From Dipylidium caninum (lineage: Eukaryota; Platyhelminthes; Cestoda; Cyclophyllidea; Dipylidiidae), in the NCBI GenBank assembly GCA_017562135.1, contig QEYB01000003.1, forward strand, positions 434,001 to 498,000: a stretch of DNA of 64,000 nucleotides, written 5' to 3'. This document shows positions 24,652-36,579 of this stretch, in pieces. Under the pieces are notes generated by a model that was not told the origin of the DNA, made no database searches, and worked only from the letters and a program-made list of their open reading frames with translations. Position numbers and translations under genes: made by a program. Position 1 is the first letter of the stretch; the number at the start of each line of letters is the position of its first letter.

Positions 24652-27600
24652 CTATATGTTAGCCTCTAGATCACTGGATCTTGTAAGACTGTGTTCATCA
24701 CGGTAATGGGGGTTGGCGCCACTGACTGAACCGAGTTCTGCTGGTCTCGATCCATTAGCCTCCTTGGTCGTTCCCTGCTGTGGTGTTGGTAGATTGGGGG
24801 CGATATTGTCAAGTGACCGCTTTCTTTCTTCGACATCCTCTTCTGTCTGTATGGGTTCAAGAATACGTATTCCAAGACTGTCGCATGTTAGCTTTAGTCC
24901 TTGGTACTTGCGCACTTTCCAGAAACGTTGGAACAGTTCTACAACCTGCCTCTGACTTTGTTCGTTAAGGTGACCTGAAAGATGTTTTTGTTGCAGCCTT
25001 TATGTAACACTATCGGGATTCTACTAAACATTACCTAAAATTGGGGGAATTAATTTTGAAATTCGTTGGGTTTCTGCATTCTTTTTGTTAGATCGACTCT
25101 GCAAACTAATCAGGAAGTGGTGTTGTCCGTTTATAGGAATTTGCCTACTTTCCCCATTTCATTATGTACCATGCCACTTTTGGAAAGAGATTTGAATGAA
25201 ATAAAAATCGAAGGTATTATTCTGTGCACTACGTGATTAGTGAATATTATCGTTTGCAGTTGAATCCTTACACTTTTCCAACTCCTGGGTCAAGTAGCGT
25301 AGCACAATGTATGCTTCTGCTGTGCACTCGAGACATCGTAGGTCAGTGGTCATTTTGACAGTGTAGTCGGGTTCGAAGTAGACCTTATTGCCGAGATCGC
25401 GTAGGAACTTCTCAAGGTTCCACTCTTCACTAAATTGAGGGTAGCATTCGTTGACATCTGAAAATGTGGAGTTAATAAAGGAGTGACAAGTCAAATCACA
25501 ATTTTGCGCGCCAACTTGTTTAAGCTTCTAATTTTTATTTCGATAAAACAAATGAAGCAAACAGGATGGTGTTTTGTGATGCACAGCCGTTAGTTGGCGA
25601 AAGTTAGAGTGATGGCGTTTTGGCCGCCCCTTGCACTGGTGTGGGACGCATTTGCACCGATTGCAAAAATTTCGATTTGGACAGCTGATTCTCGAGACTT
25701 ATGATGAAACCGATAACAAGACTAGACGACACTGCAGTTACTGCTTATTGAAAGCAAAGAGGAATAGTAGCAGTATACACGACTTTGCCGGCAGGAGAAG
25801 TTTATGAGCGCTTAAATCCAAATATTCTCAATAAATATGTCCATCCATTGACAATTGTCCGCATCATGCAGGATATAGATAAGGATCAAAACTAACACAA
25901 TTCTATGGTTCCTTATTAATAAATCAACGCAATGCCTTGCCCTGGTGCGGTAATTACAACCTACTGGAGAAGATATCGTCGCCAAACATCATGAAGGCGC
26001 CCGCCTCAAATTGTAGGTGGTCATCATGAACACTGACTTGAAGTGTGCCTTGAAGAACAAAGATTGCCACGGCACTCGGCACGCCTGATTGGTAGATGGT
26101 ATTGCTTTCAAGTATCAGATGACTAAAGTAATAATAGATTGCAGTATTTAAATGCAAATGATGGGGGTAGACTAGTACTTCCCAAATTATCAATCTTATA
26201 TGGCATTGTACCTTTTATTGACAAGATATACACAACTTAGTAAAATAGCAACAGCATTGTGATAGCACTCTTGTGTTCTGCTTGTTACATTTTGAACCAA
26301 CAAAATGAAGTACATAGGGAATTGTTTTGTTCATACTTATAATCGTGCTGTACGGCGAATGAGGTGTTGATAAAACCCTGGAGAACGGTGGTGTGGACGT
26401 AATTTGGGGAGAAATAGGTTGTATCTAAAACGTGATAGTAGGAATTTATGCGGGTCGGTTGGTAGCTACCGTGCACAGTCTGACATAGGATAATAAAAAC
26501 TGTCTAAAAGTGGGGTTTCCTACACCTGTTCAGTAGAGTCTGATTAAAAACGAGAGTGTGACCAGAGATTTTAGTCACCGGTAATGGGGTTTTGGCATTA
26601 AGCTCGAGTTTACCTACAACTTACTCGCAACCAAGTAGCGCAAAGCAGCTATCTTGAGTTGAGGCGAAATTTTGCCATCACTTTGATTGTTAAAAAAAGG
26701 CCATAAATCCATTGTGTGGGATCGAGGACTGTGTTTTTTCCGTGATAAAGTATCGCCTGAAAAGTAAACAAAGAAAATCTCTCTTTAATAGAATCTGATA
26801 ACTGGGTAAAGATGTAGAGGGAATGCGAATTAAAGTGGTAACACTGTGGTACTCCAATAATAGTCAAGAGATTCACCCAGATGCGCAACTTCCAGTATAC
26901 GTTTGAGTACATAGGAAAAAGCAAGAAATGGAGCGTCTCTAGCAGAAGTAGACACATTGTTAAACCTTGGTGCAACGTACAAAAAAAGACGCTTGACTTA
27001 TGGAACAATAAAAATATCAATACGCCGGTAATAGGGTAGGAAGCGAATTGGGCTGTAAGGTAACAGACATGTGAATTTTTGGCAGTCTTACTTATCATGT
27101 CTGTTTCATCAAATATCTCCTCCTGTAGGATTTCTTCGATTACGTCCTCCATCGTCACGATGCCTACTACCACTTGGTGCTCAGGTCCTTCATCCTCATA
27201 TACAACGGCCAAGTGGGTGGACTCTGGCATAACGAAAGACTTAACTTTAAACCATATATTGACTTCAATTCAGACCAAGTTTGCACAGTAAAAATGCCTC
27301 AAAATTCCTGTTTAGAGATTGGATGCACTAGTGACTAGCCACTTTTTAACCAACAAATCTTTGAAATGATGATTAGGGATGCTTTTACCTTTACGAAACA
27401 TGTCTAAAAGCGCCTTTAATGTCGTGTTTACTCCAAGCGTATATGAAAGGACGATTGTAAAAGTTGCAGATAGTCGACACTGGAATTTTTTCTTTTGGGT
27501 CCACAAAAGCAAGGTCTTTAACATTTAAAACAGAAGTAATACGCCTTCTATCATCCTTGTAAATCGGAATTCTAGTAAAACCATGAGCAATAATTTCATT

Positions 27601-28710
27601 TGTGGTTTCGAAATCCAGTTGAGCATTGTAGGGTAACATGTAGACATTATCGATGGGTGTCATAATGCCTTTTGCTGTGCGTTGATCCATGTTTAATGCT
27701 CCCGTTATGATATTTAGCTCATCTTTACGGACAAAACCTAAATGTTCCTAAAAGCAATGATATGTACAAATGCTTACATGTTGCTTGATAAGTTCTGTCA
27801 GCTTTGATTTATTCATGGTTCTACCCATATCATCGCCAAGTAACTTGTTCAATACAAGACTTATAGGATATGAGAGAGGGAAAGTGAGAAATATTATCGC
27901 TTTCGTGAAAAATATAGTGTGATAGGCAATAATAAGACTAAAGCGGTTGCAGATGGCCTGGGGCAGGATTTCTCCAAAAAACAATATTCCGGCAGATGCA
28001 AAAAATATGGCCAATGCCGCTCCGCCGATAAGTTTATCTGACAGCATTGATATAATTACGTTCACAATGACGTTTGCCATGGTTAGACAGCAAATGATGA
28101 GGTTTCCATGACGGCGTATGGGGAGAACTGCAGCAGCCATTTTCTTTTCCTTGTCAGTTCCAGCCTCTATCAGTATTTCGAGGAACATGACATCGAGGGT
28201 CATTATTCCTAAATTAAGTCCACTAAATAATGCGGAGCAACACAAAAGGAATATCAGGAAGAGCCATGGAGCCGGCCCAACGAGGTGAATAAAAAAGGTT
28301 GAGAAGACAAAAAAGGTTGGATGGACGGCTTGTTGATGGGTCCAAATGGGTGACCCATTACTAGTGTGATGTTTAAAGCAAATGTAAATTTCGCCATAAT
28401 ATGGCGAATGATTCGAAGGACAGAAGGCTTTAAGCGCTCGATTATTTACTATTTCAAAATCGAGAAGTAACTCATATTTGTCATCTTCGCAGTAAGTGCC
28501 GGTTATCCCGCTTTTAAAAGCAAAAGCAATTTTTTCAACCATTTGTAAGTTATCACCGAAGAGGTAAAACGTGATTGATTCGTGTTGCGGCAGCACAAGA
28601 CTATTCCATGTTATTTCTTTAAGGGGGACGGCAGAGTACGAAACAAGCTCAGGATGCTGAGAATTAGCGAAATTTATGATGAAGAGGAGTATGCATAAGT
28701 TTTCGCGCAT
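24652..28710 (-). CDS. CNNM: CNNM-family divalent metal transport protein
   Basis: Eight exons: 27778-28710, 27389-27747, 27092-27244, 26625-26756, 26337-26424, 25965-26122, 25272-25457 and 24652-24974. Order of domains: signal peptide (MRENLCILLFIINFANS), an extracellular region, the DUF21 membrane domain with ALFSGLNLGIM and GEILPQAIC, two CBS domains (MTPIDNVYML; VTMEDVIEEILQEEIFDETD), the ISPQL linker and a C-terminal cyclic-nucleotide-binding-homology domain (IFVLQGTLQV..., then FEPDYTVK). CNNM proteins act in magnesium efflux at the plasma membrane. The first intron is only 30 nt. Exon two needs one base removed at an AAA run (27427-27429) to stay in frame; with that single correction the exons sum to 776 codons plus stop, otherwise the second CBS domain is cut off. 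The terminal 60 residues are divergent. Confidence 0.9.
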
Positions 28711-29923
28711 TGGAGCCTACTTATGATTGGCTACTAATAAGGATGATAATTTTGTATTAAATAAAACGGAATAATATGCAGCTCCAGAAAATTCACGCGA
28801 TCAGCATACATCCCTCCGTACGATTAAATTCAAGCATTAGACCATCCATTGGAAAATCCCGTTGTTGGCAACATGCGTACCTCAATGTATACTCCTTATC
28901 GCCAATGATATGTAACAGATTAATGAAGCGCTCACATTAAGCTCCAATATCACAGGGAAATATACACCTCATGTCTCCATCCTAGGACCTTAATCCACAA
29001 AGTTCTTAAGATCTCTACTGGGGAAAATGCTGTTTTTGACTTCCCACTTTGACTGCCATATTTACAGGACAGTTAATCTTAGAAATTTGCATGAGACTAT
29101 ACACTTTCCATAGAACATAGCCTTATCAACAACTTCTTGATAGCTATTGTATGTATTTTACCGAACTTCCTCGTTATGGATCTGTAATTTAATTCTGCTT
29201 TTGCACTGAGAGTTACCCTACATATTGGCCTGCAATGTCGATGAATCGTGGATGTGGTCATCTTGTTTTCTTTTGATAATGATTACTTTCCTATTATGTG
29301 CCGCGCTGAAGCATTCAAATGCAATTGGCTACCAAGCCGTTCGACCATTGGCACCCCCCGTACCACGAGTGTGTTTGCTCAAGCGTTTTCCATAGGCAAA
29401 ACCGGGCACGTTTGCTATTACCCTCCAGGACCCTTGATTTTATTTTAAGAATTAAAGAAAACATATGGTACTAAGGTTCACTGCACTATTACACCTACCC
29501 AGTTTTACTATTTAATATCTCTTTTTGCGACATTTCTTACTTTCATGCACACAATTGCCTTACCGACTACCGATCTCATGTCGGCGAACGGAGATTCCGC
29601 CTATCCTTTCGCGTAGGATTTAAAGACTTGTATTTGGTTTTCTCGCCTAACATTTTTTGTGTTTTTTTTTATCGTCCGTCACCGACAGCGTCTTTTTGCG
29701 AATAATTCTGCTGTTTTTGTCTGTGCTTTGATTATGGATTCGTCATCAAGCAATTTTACTCGGTTCTATATGCACACATACCTATATATGTATATATGTG
29801 TATCACAAGTAACCTTCTCTTAGAAATGCTCCTCAAATCAATATCTAAATAAGTCTTGTAGTACCATCAGTTACTGTAATCATTGGATTTCAGTATTTCC
29901 CCTTGCTTTTCAGTCTGATTATT
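28711..29923. other. Divergent intergenic region between CNNM and MRPS28
   Basis: About 1.2 kb with no supported gene. A T-rich tract and an AT-rich near-palindrome around 29770-29803 (alternating TATATGTATATATG) are the only visible structure. It must contain the start regions of both neighbours. Confidence 0.5.
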
Positions 29924-30957
29924 ATGCTGAGGCTTATTAAATATAGTCAACGTTGTCTGACTTGTATAAGTCAACCGCCACGCCAACTCTCGACCGAAAA
30001 AGGAGATGAGACTGCTTGTGGCGCGATCCCAAATTTGGACAAAGTAGTTGAGTTCTTCAAAAAGGCTGATGAAAAGGTAGCATCGGAAAGTGCAAAGGAG
30101 ATCACGGAGTCAACATTCGCCACCCAATCTCCTCCTATTGATCCCGGGTTCTCTCCTTCGAATAAGGTGTGTTTTTAGCTGTAGTCGATTCATCACACGA
30201 CCTGTTCAAAGCATTCCATCCTATCGGCTTTAAAGTTTGATTGGTCATGCACATTCCATAGTGATCTCTCCAAAAATGATGTTTGTCTGAACTTCATAGG
30301 GAAATTATCAAATTTCAAGTTAAAGACTTTTATCTTTTGACATATGAATAGTTGCAAATGATCGGTAGTCGGTCATTTCTTATTTGTTTAGGGCGATTAT
30401 GCTGAGAGGCGGCAGAGCTCGGCTCCTAGGCTCGTCCCATGGACCTCTAATCGCTTTTCCAAAGAATGCAGAATTGTGAAGAGCCCAAATTCTTCAACGT
30501 CTCGCCAGGAGAATTTTGTCACAATGCTTCGTGAGAGTACCTTTGTGCAACTTGGAAACTTTAACCAACGTGAGGTGGGTTACCAGTATTTGAAAATAGT
30601 TTTTTTCCGTTGAATACTGCTGCTTCATTTTTTTATGATTAGGTGATAGGAGTGGTGATTGAGAACGTGAATGATTCAGACCTCTACGTTGACATTGGAG
30701 GAAAGTTTCTGACTGTAGTTTCGCAACCCGGTGACTCCTTTTACCCACGTGGTAGCTTGGTTCGCGTGCGGTTGCGTGATCCTGAGATGGCAAACCGTTT
30801 CATGTTGAACACGAGGGCCATTAGCCTACTCGAGGCCGACACTACTCTTCTCGGACCCTACCGAGGGCAACTCGTCACTTCCCGGAGTGACAACATTCAC
30901 GCTGTCCATGAAATCAATAAGGAGGTGGTCTCCTTGGAATACTGGAAGCTCTTGTGA
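29924..30957 (+). CDS. MRPS28: Small ribosomal subunit protein bS1m (MRPS28)
   Basis: Three phase-0 exons, 29924-30166, 30392-30574 and 30643-30957, give 246 aa. The N-terminus (MLRLIKYSQRCLTC...) looks like a mitochondrial import signal and is followed by a polar linker. The C-terminal two-thirds match MRPS28: ENFVTMLRESTFVQLG, VIGVVIENVNDSDLYVDIGG, KFLTVV, VRVRLRDPEMANRFM and TTLLGPYRG. The protein belongs to the mitochondrial small subunit. It is longer than the human protein because of the N-terminal linker and a short C-terminal extension. A polyadenylation signal lies 42 nt after the stop, and deoxyhypusine synthase starts only 174 bp downstream on the same strand. Confidence 0.9.
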
Positions 30958-30998
30958 TAATTTTTTTCCTTTTTATTACTGCTTATAAACATCTATTA

Positions 30999-31004
30999 AA
31001 TAAA
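30999..31004 (+). terminator. Polyadenylation signal for MRPS28
   Basis: AATAAA 42 nt after the MRPS28 stop codon and about 130 nt before the next ATG. Confidence 0.65.
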
Positions 31005-31131
31005 GTAATGATTTTTCCCCAATTATTTATTCTTGTGCACACATTATTCTGATTTAGTGTTTGGCTGTGCGTGCAAATATTTCGTTCCAGAATTTATGTA
31101 AAGCATAAAACCCGATTCATAAGACTTTTTT

Positions 31132-33345
31132 ATGGCCATGGATATCGCCACTGGGTCTTCTGGGCACCTGGCAGAGTTGCCAAAAATCACAAATCCAAAT
31201 CGCCCGCCTAACTTTGAAGAGGCTGTATTGCGGCCGAGTCAGGCCCTTCCTAAGGGTGTGACTGTGAAGGTTCGGGGCTACGATTTCAATAAGGGCGTGG
31301 ACTACGAGGCCATTCTCGCCTCCTACGGTAGCACCGGTTTTCAAGCTACCCACTTCGCTCGTGCTGTTGATGTTCTCAACGAAGTGGTAGATATACCTGC
31401 TTACTTGCATTATAAAATTCTGTTTTAGTTGCACATAATTTTTGCTGTATCGTATTTTTCTGGTAAAATAGGTACTTGAGAATTATAAAACATTTTGGTG
31501 ATTTTCCCTGAAGACGCCTGGACTGTGGTTAAGTAGTATAACATGTTCACTACGGTTTTTTAGTAGAAAAATTGTCTTTTATTTTGGCTGAATTAGCTGA
31601 TTGGAGCGTTTTACGCAATTTTTGTCAGTTCAGGAATAGAAAACCACAAAAGGTAGTGTATCTGTGATCATGATTTTAAGAGAAGTTGCCGAGTGGCATA
31701 CGTGCTGTGCCAATAACGAAAGTTTTTGGGTTTTGAAAACATTTTGTCCACTAATTGTTTCAGATTAATCGTCGAAATGTGGCGGTAAGTGAAGAGGACG
31801 AGGATTCAAAGAAAGTGTTTAAAGATCTAGAATTGAGCGTTGCACGACGCTCAGGCTGCACCGTGTTCCTCGCCTATACGTCCAACATGATATCTTCGGG
31901 CTTGCGAGAGGTCATCCGCTTTCTCGTCCAGCACAACTTTGTGCGTTATTCTCCCCACCATAACGTTACAGTGTAACACGAACTCATAATTGTTACCAGT
32001 ACAGCATCGGCCACTAACTCCGATTCATGAAACTACCTTCGTTTTGTTAAAGAGTGCTGTTAATACGGATGCCTCAGTTACGTCCACTTATGGAAATTTT
32101 ATGTTGATTTTTCATGTAATCGTCAGTAAACGGAATTCACTCACCATTTGGCCTACTATTTATTTGCTTTTTGGAACTACGTTCTTCCTCCTAATTCGTT
32201 AGGTAGACGTTTTAGTGACATCAGCCGGAGGCGTGGAGGAGGACTTTGTGAAGTGCATGGCGTCTTTTTATGTTGGCGACTTCTCTCGTTGGACTGGGGC
32301 GGAACTGCGCCAACTGGGAATTAACAGGACGGGCAATCTACTCGCACCAAATGACAATTATGTGGCCTTGGAGGAGTGGCTTCTTCCTATCTTTGACAAG
32401 ATGCTGGAAGAACAGGATGCTGACGTATGTGACAAGCTTTCCTACCTCTTAATGTTGATCAAAGACTATTTTGAACTATTTGTTAACGAAGGTCACTTTT
32501 ATTATACTTATTTGAATTATGCAAGTCCAGATGTTGTCGCATCCACCCGTAGTAGTATTAAAACGGTTAATGGGATCATTATTCAAATATTTTCCATTTT
32601 TTTACCACATGGTTCCTTATTCTTGAAATTCTTCTAGAATGTCAGTTGGACCCCTTCAAAGGTTATTGACAGACTCGGTAAAGAAATTAATAATCCGGAT
32701 TCCGTGTATTACTGGTGTCACAAGGTAAGTCAGCGCTGTGTGCATAAAGGCCTGTTACTTTAATTCGTCACATTTATCCCTCATTATTGTGCTGGTTGAA
32801 ATGTTAATTTCGGATTCGGACATGTACCAGGCGTTCGATCACGGGTTTTTAAGGTCTACGCGCAGTCTAGATAAGACTCGGAATGTGCTAGAGATGAAGT
32901 GATGCCTATGTTGGATTTACAGAACGGGATCCCAGTGTTCTGTCCAGGTATAACAGACGGGGCGCTGGGAGACGTGCTGTTTGCACACAGCTATCGCTCG
33001 ACATCGAGCCTGCGGGTGGATGTGGCGGCGGATGTTCGACGAATCAACTCACTGGCTATTTACTCGTACTCTTCTGCCGTGATAGTACTCGGTGGCGGTA
33101 TTGTGAAACACCACACCCTCAACGCCAACCTTATGCGCAACGGGGCCGATTACGCGGTGTACGTGAATACAGGCGAGGAGTTTGACGGTTCGGACTCAGG
33201 TGCACGTCCTGACGAGGCTGTTTCTTGGGGCAAACTGCGTACTACTTCTGAACCTGTCAAAATTCACGGCGATGCCTCCCTAGTTTTTCCTCTCCTTGTC
33301 GCCCAGACCTTTGCCAAGCACTTTCATCAGACACATAAATCGTAG
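31132..33345 (+). CDS. DHPS: Deoxyhypusine synthase
   Basis: Five phase-0 exons, 31132-31386, 31764-31940, 32203-32424, 32638-32724 and 32923-33345, give 387 aa. The enzyme uses spermidine and NAD to modify a lysine of eIF5A, the first step of hypusine formation in the cytosol. The family is unmistakable: [113 protein letters not shown]. The Lys of VSWGK that forms the enzyme-substrate imine is present. The first exon could instead end one codon earlier (GTG is itself a possible donor); both options keep frame. A 377-bp first intron is the longest. Confidence 0.97.
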
Positions 33346-34376
33346 TCCTTTCATTACTTAGTAGCGTTATGGATTAAATAAAGCTCAACAAACTGCTTTA
33401 TATTGCCTCTGTTGGTTAGTAATGCCATTAAATGTCTTTCGAAGAGAATGAATGACGCACTCGTTTAGATTGTTTGATGTTTCTCATTGATTCACGGAAG
33501 TGCCTGATTTTCTGGCTCAAAAGTGCCTTTTATGGGAACGTGGCTTGTTTAAACTTCTTTGTGTTCTCGCACAGTTAAGTTGTTATTTCATTGGAATCAT
33601 TTTAACGACTAGTGGCTCGTGTAAGTCTTTTATACTTGAGGATGATCTTTGCTACGTTTTCGCCATACTTAAACTGGGGACATCCGTTATGGGATAAGTG
33701 TTGAACTGCGTGACTGGGGTTTTCCCTTATGCCAAAGAGTGAGAGTCCGCCAACCTCTTCACTCGACCAAATTGTTTTTGGCTGCGATTATGCGGGTTGT
33801 ACGGTTGTTCCGGCGCCGCTCTTTACTCTAAGGACTGCCTTGGGATTGTCGAGATCTCATATCCAGAACTCGGTACGGCGGGTGAAAGCCCGCCGTGCAC
33901 GCCACTGAGGATCTGCATTCCGTTGTCTCTGATGGCTGGGTGCCTGAGATCATGGCCACCGTAGCGCTTTATCACTTATTTGGACTTCGCCAGACTCGCA
34001 ACTCCTAATTGGCAAAAGTAACTGGAAGAGCATCGAATGCTTCACCGCATCAGGCTCTCAGGTGGTTGTGGGCAGCTAAATAAATAGAAAATGCAGACCC
34101 TGTGTCCTGATCGAGCCTGTTCGCGGTCGCCACTCCAAAGTGTTCGCTTGATTTGCCTCCAGTCTTTTACTCGTGGCGTGTATCGCGGGCGATTACGGCC
34201 TTATGATGGGGGATGTCGTAGCCGGGGGGGCCGCTGACTGCTCGGCTGACCGCCCTCGCGTCCACAATGCCAAGTCCGGACAAATCGATGCTTGATTTGT
34301 TTGTTACTTCGTTTTTGAATTCCTTCTCGATCGATTCACGCGGGTGGGCGATGTATTCACTTATTAGTGCGTGAAA
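33346..34376. other. Intergenic, no gene seen
   Basis: About 1 kb between DHPS and the next gene on the same strand. It contains the DHPS polyadenylation signal and a short GC-rich hairpin (GGCGGG...CCCGCC around 33878-33894). No protein or RNA gene is recognised. Confidence 0.4.
33377..33382 (+). terminator. Polyadenylation signal for DHPS
   Basis: AATAAA 32 nt after the DHPS stop codon. Confidence 0.65.
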
Positions 34377-36067
34377 ATGTCTGGCCACGCCGGATATCCA
34401 GATGATATCACAGGGCCGGAAAGCAAAGTTCATTCAAAGCTAATCAAAACGCACGAATGCGCCGATACTAACACGATATCGGGAAAGTGTACGGGAGCAG
34501 CATGGGGAAGTCCTGTCGGGCCGAGCAGGGTTACCCACTTGAACACGCAAAACAGTTCGCACTCCGAACCGCCGGACGGAGGTTGGAATAGTCGCGTTTG
34601 GCACAATGTGCGCGGTTCAAAAGAAGTGTGCGTAAAAGCGGGCGCATCGTAGTTCTGCGTCGTGGGGGACCCACGCATGCCAATGTCTCGCCATTCGGCG
34701 ATGGCGGCGTTCCCAACGCTTGGCTCTTCTCTCGTGAAGATGCAAAACCGCACAAAACCGCGGATTGCGCTGGAGTATATACGAGTGAAGACTCCGTTGA
34801 TACGAAATCGGCAATCACAACCGAAAGTGCTTCATCTGCTCAATACAGACAGAAAACCCAGACGTGCCTACCAGTAATGCGACACAAAAAGACAAATTCA
34901 GTTAAGGCGATCTCATGCAATAAAACGACTGAGCAATTGGCCTCGAAATTGCGCCCACCCTCGTATCCCCTTCACAAAGCGAGCAGTGAAGTGAAAACAA
35001 GAGAGGAAGGCGCTTCTGAGAGCGTTGGCAGCTGCTGCCATGACAGACGCACCAGCAAAAGCCGACCGGATAGGTACGCTCGGTTTGGTAATCCCAGACC
35101 GCAACTACAAAATGATAAAGCGAACAAACGCCGCGAGAACACTTCCTTTCTTGATAGTGGTGAATGCAAGGGCACCTATTCAGACTTTCCAACCATAACT
35201 ACGCTTTCTACAGGGCATAGCATCGTGGGGATAAATGAAATATCTGCTATTGACGAGGCCAAAAACGCGGGTGACGTTCAGTTAGTGTCAGAGACCTCGA
35301 GGAAAGTATATCAAAGAAAAGCATTCGCAGACGGTATCACCGAGTGTAAACGCGACACATTCACCAGACGGCGCTACCCCTCAGATTTGGGGGCTCAACA
35401 CGTGGGCGAACGCGAAAGCCAGCCCTCCCTCTCCCCCATCGACGAGGTGGATACACTTGTCTCGGCGACAGATGTGCCTCTGGCTCGTAAAAGTGACGTT
35501 TATGAAGGCAGTTTAGGCACTGAAGTAAACGTAACAATTAACTCACAAGGGATGGCAGTACCTGCATTTGGCAGCCAAAATTTTATTCATTTTACAACTG
35601 CAGTGAGTGCACCAATCCGCAAGAAGATAATTCGAATCAAGTCAGGCATTCTGCAGAGGAGAGTGACTCCTCAACTGACACCATACGGTCGGCCCGTTCG
35701 TCACCTGCCCGTCCCCGGCTCATCGAGAGCGAGAGTATCACGCGAACGTTGCCAACGAACGCCAAATTTTGAGGTGGTGGGGCCGAGCGGAGACTCGTCA
35801 TTCACCAAAAAACAGCTTATCAAGAAACGCTTCTTCGTACACGAAAGCACCAACCTTGAAGACATCTTAGCCGATGCAGACGACAGGCGAATAGTGGCAA
35901 TATGCAACAAATTTCACTGTGAAATGGTAGCGTTTGCAAAAGTCCCCAAAAATGGATCCATGCGACACGAGGTGATCCTCTCGGCCAGCTGCAGGGAAGA
36001 CATCGCCAAATGCGCCCGTTGCCTTGACGCCCGACTAAACTGGTGTATTTCGTCTCAAATGTCTTAG
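34377..36067 (+). CDS. Unrecognised basic protein with a possible KH-like C-terminus
   Basis: A long frame is open from 34592 to the TAG at 36065-36067, about 490 codons, without an early ATG. An upstream ATG at 34377 (MSGHAGYPDDITGPES) opens another frame, and a short intron ending at the AG of 34652 would join the two (donor at 34582 or 34592; both fit). Without it the first in-frame ATG is 34874. Most of the protein is polar, Ser/Arg/Lys-rich and probably disordered. The last 75 residues look folded: NLEDILADADDRRIVAI, CNKFHCEMVAFAKVP, EVILSASCREDIAKC and LDARLNW. The alternation suggests a single KH-like RNA-binding fold lacking the GxxG loop; this is inference. A polyadenylation signal follows at 36138. 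Confidence 0.6.
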
Positions 36068-36137
36068 AGGTCACAAACGGTGATTACTTCGTATCGTCCA
36101 TAATTGTCACACTAATTTGGACAATTTGATCAACGTC

Positions 36138-36143
36138 AATAAA
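36138..36143 (+). terminator. Polyadenylation signal
   Basis: AATAAA about 70 nt after the stop of the KH-like gene. Confidence 0.6.
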
Positions 36144-36579
36144 TTGAGATTTGCTTACCCATAACAACGATTTGAAGCAATGCCGTATTGTGTTCTCATG
36201 TATGTGTGTGTGCGTGTGTGAGACCTATGTTGAAAGTGAGAAGGGTAAAAGTCGTGCCAAATCATGGCAGACTTCTGCGAGGTCAACCCAGGGGGTTCAG
36301 CCACATTAGATGAAAGGTAAACACCGCTTCTGCGAGGCATCCCCAACTTTGTGGTGTTCTGGTAGACTTAATGAAGTTGAAGCATCATATTAAAAATATG
36401 GTATGCTAATCCATGTGTGTAACCATTTAATGGATCGGCGACTACCTTTATTTATTCGACATGAGTGAAATATTTCTCGCAAAATGTGGAACACCAATCA
36501 CCAACCCACGGCAATAGAGTTAATTATGCATCAAAATAAATATATTTACAGAGATTTGAAAAAATTCCCTCACAGTGAC
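36144..36579. other. Convergent intergenic region
   Basis: About 435 bp between the ends of the KH-like gene (+) and SAAL1 (-). It has a short TG-rich simple repeat near 36198-36218 and otherwise nothing. Confidence 0.5.

Noticed and set aside
26649..27230. A 193-codon minus-strand frame inside CNNM
   Set aside because: Only its first part is coding (exon ending 27092). The remainder reads through an intron; the true continuation (26625-26756) is in another frame and matches the family.
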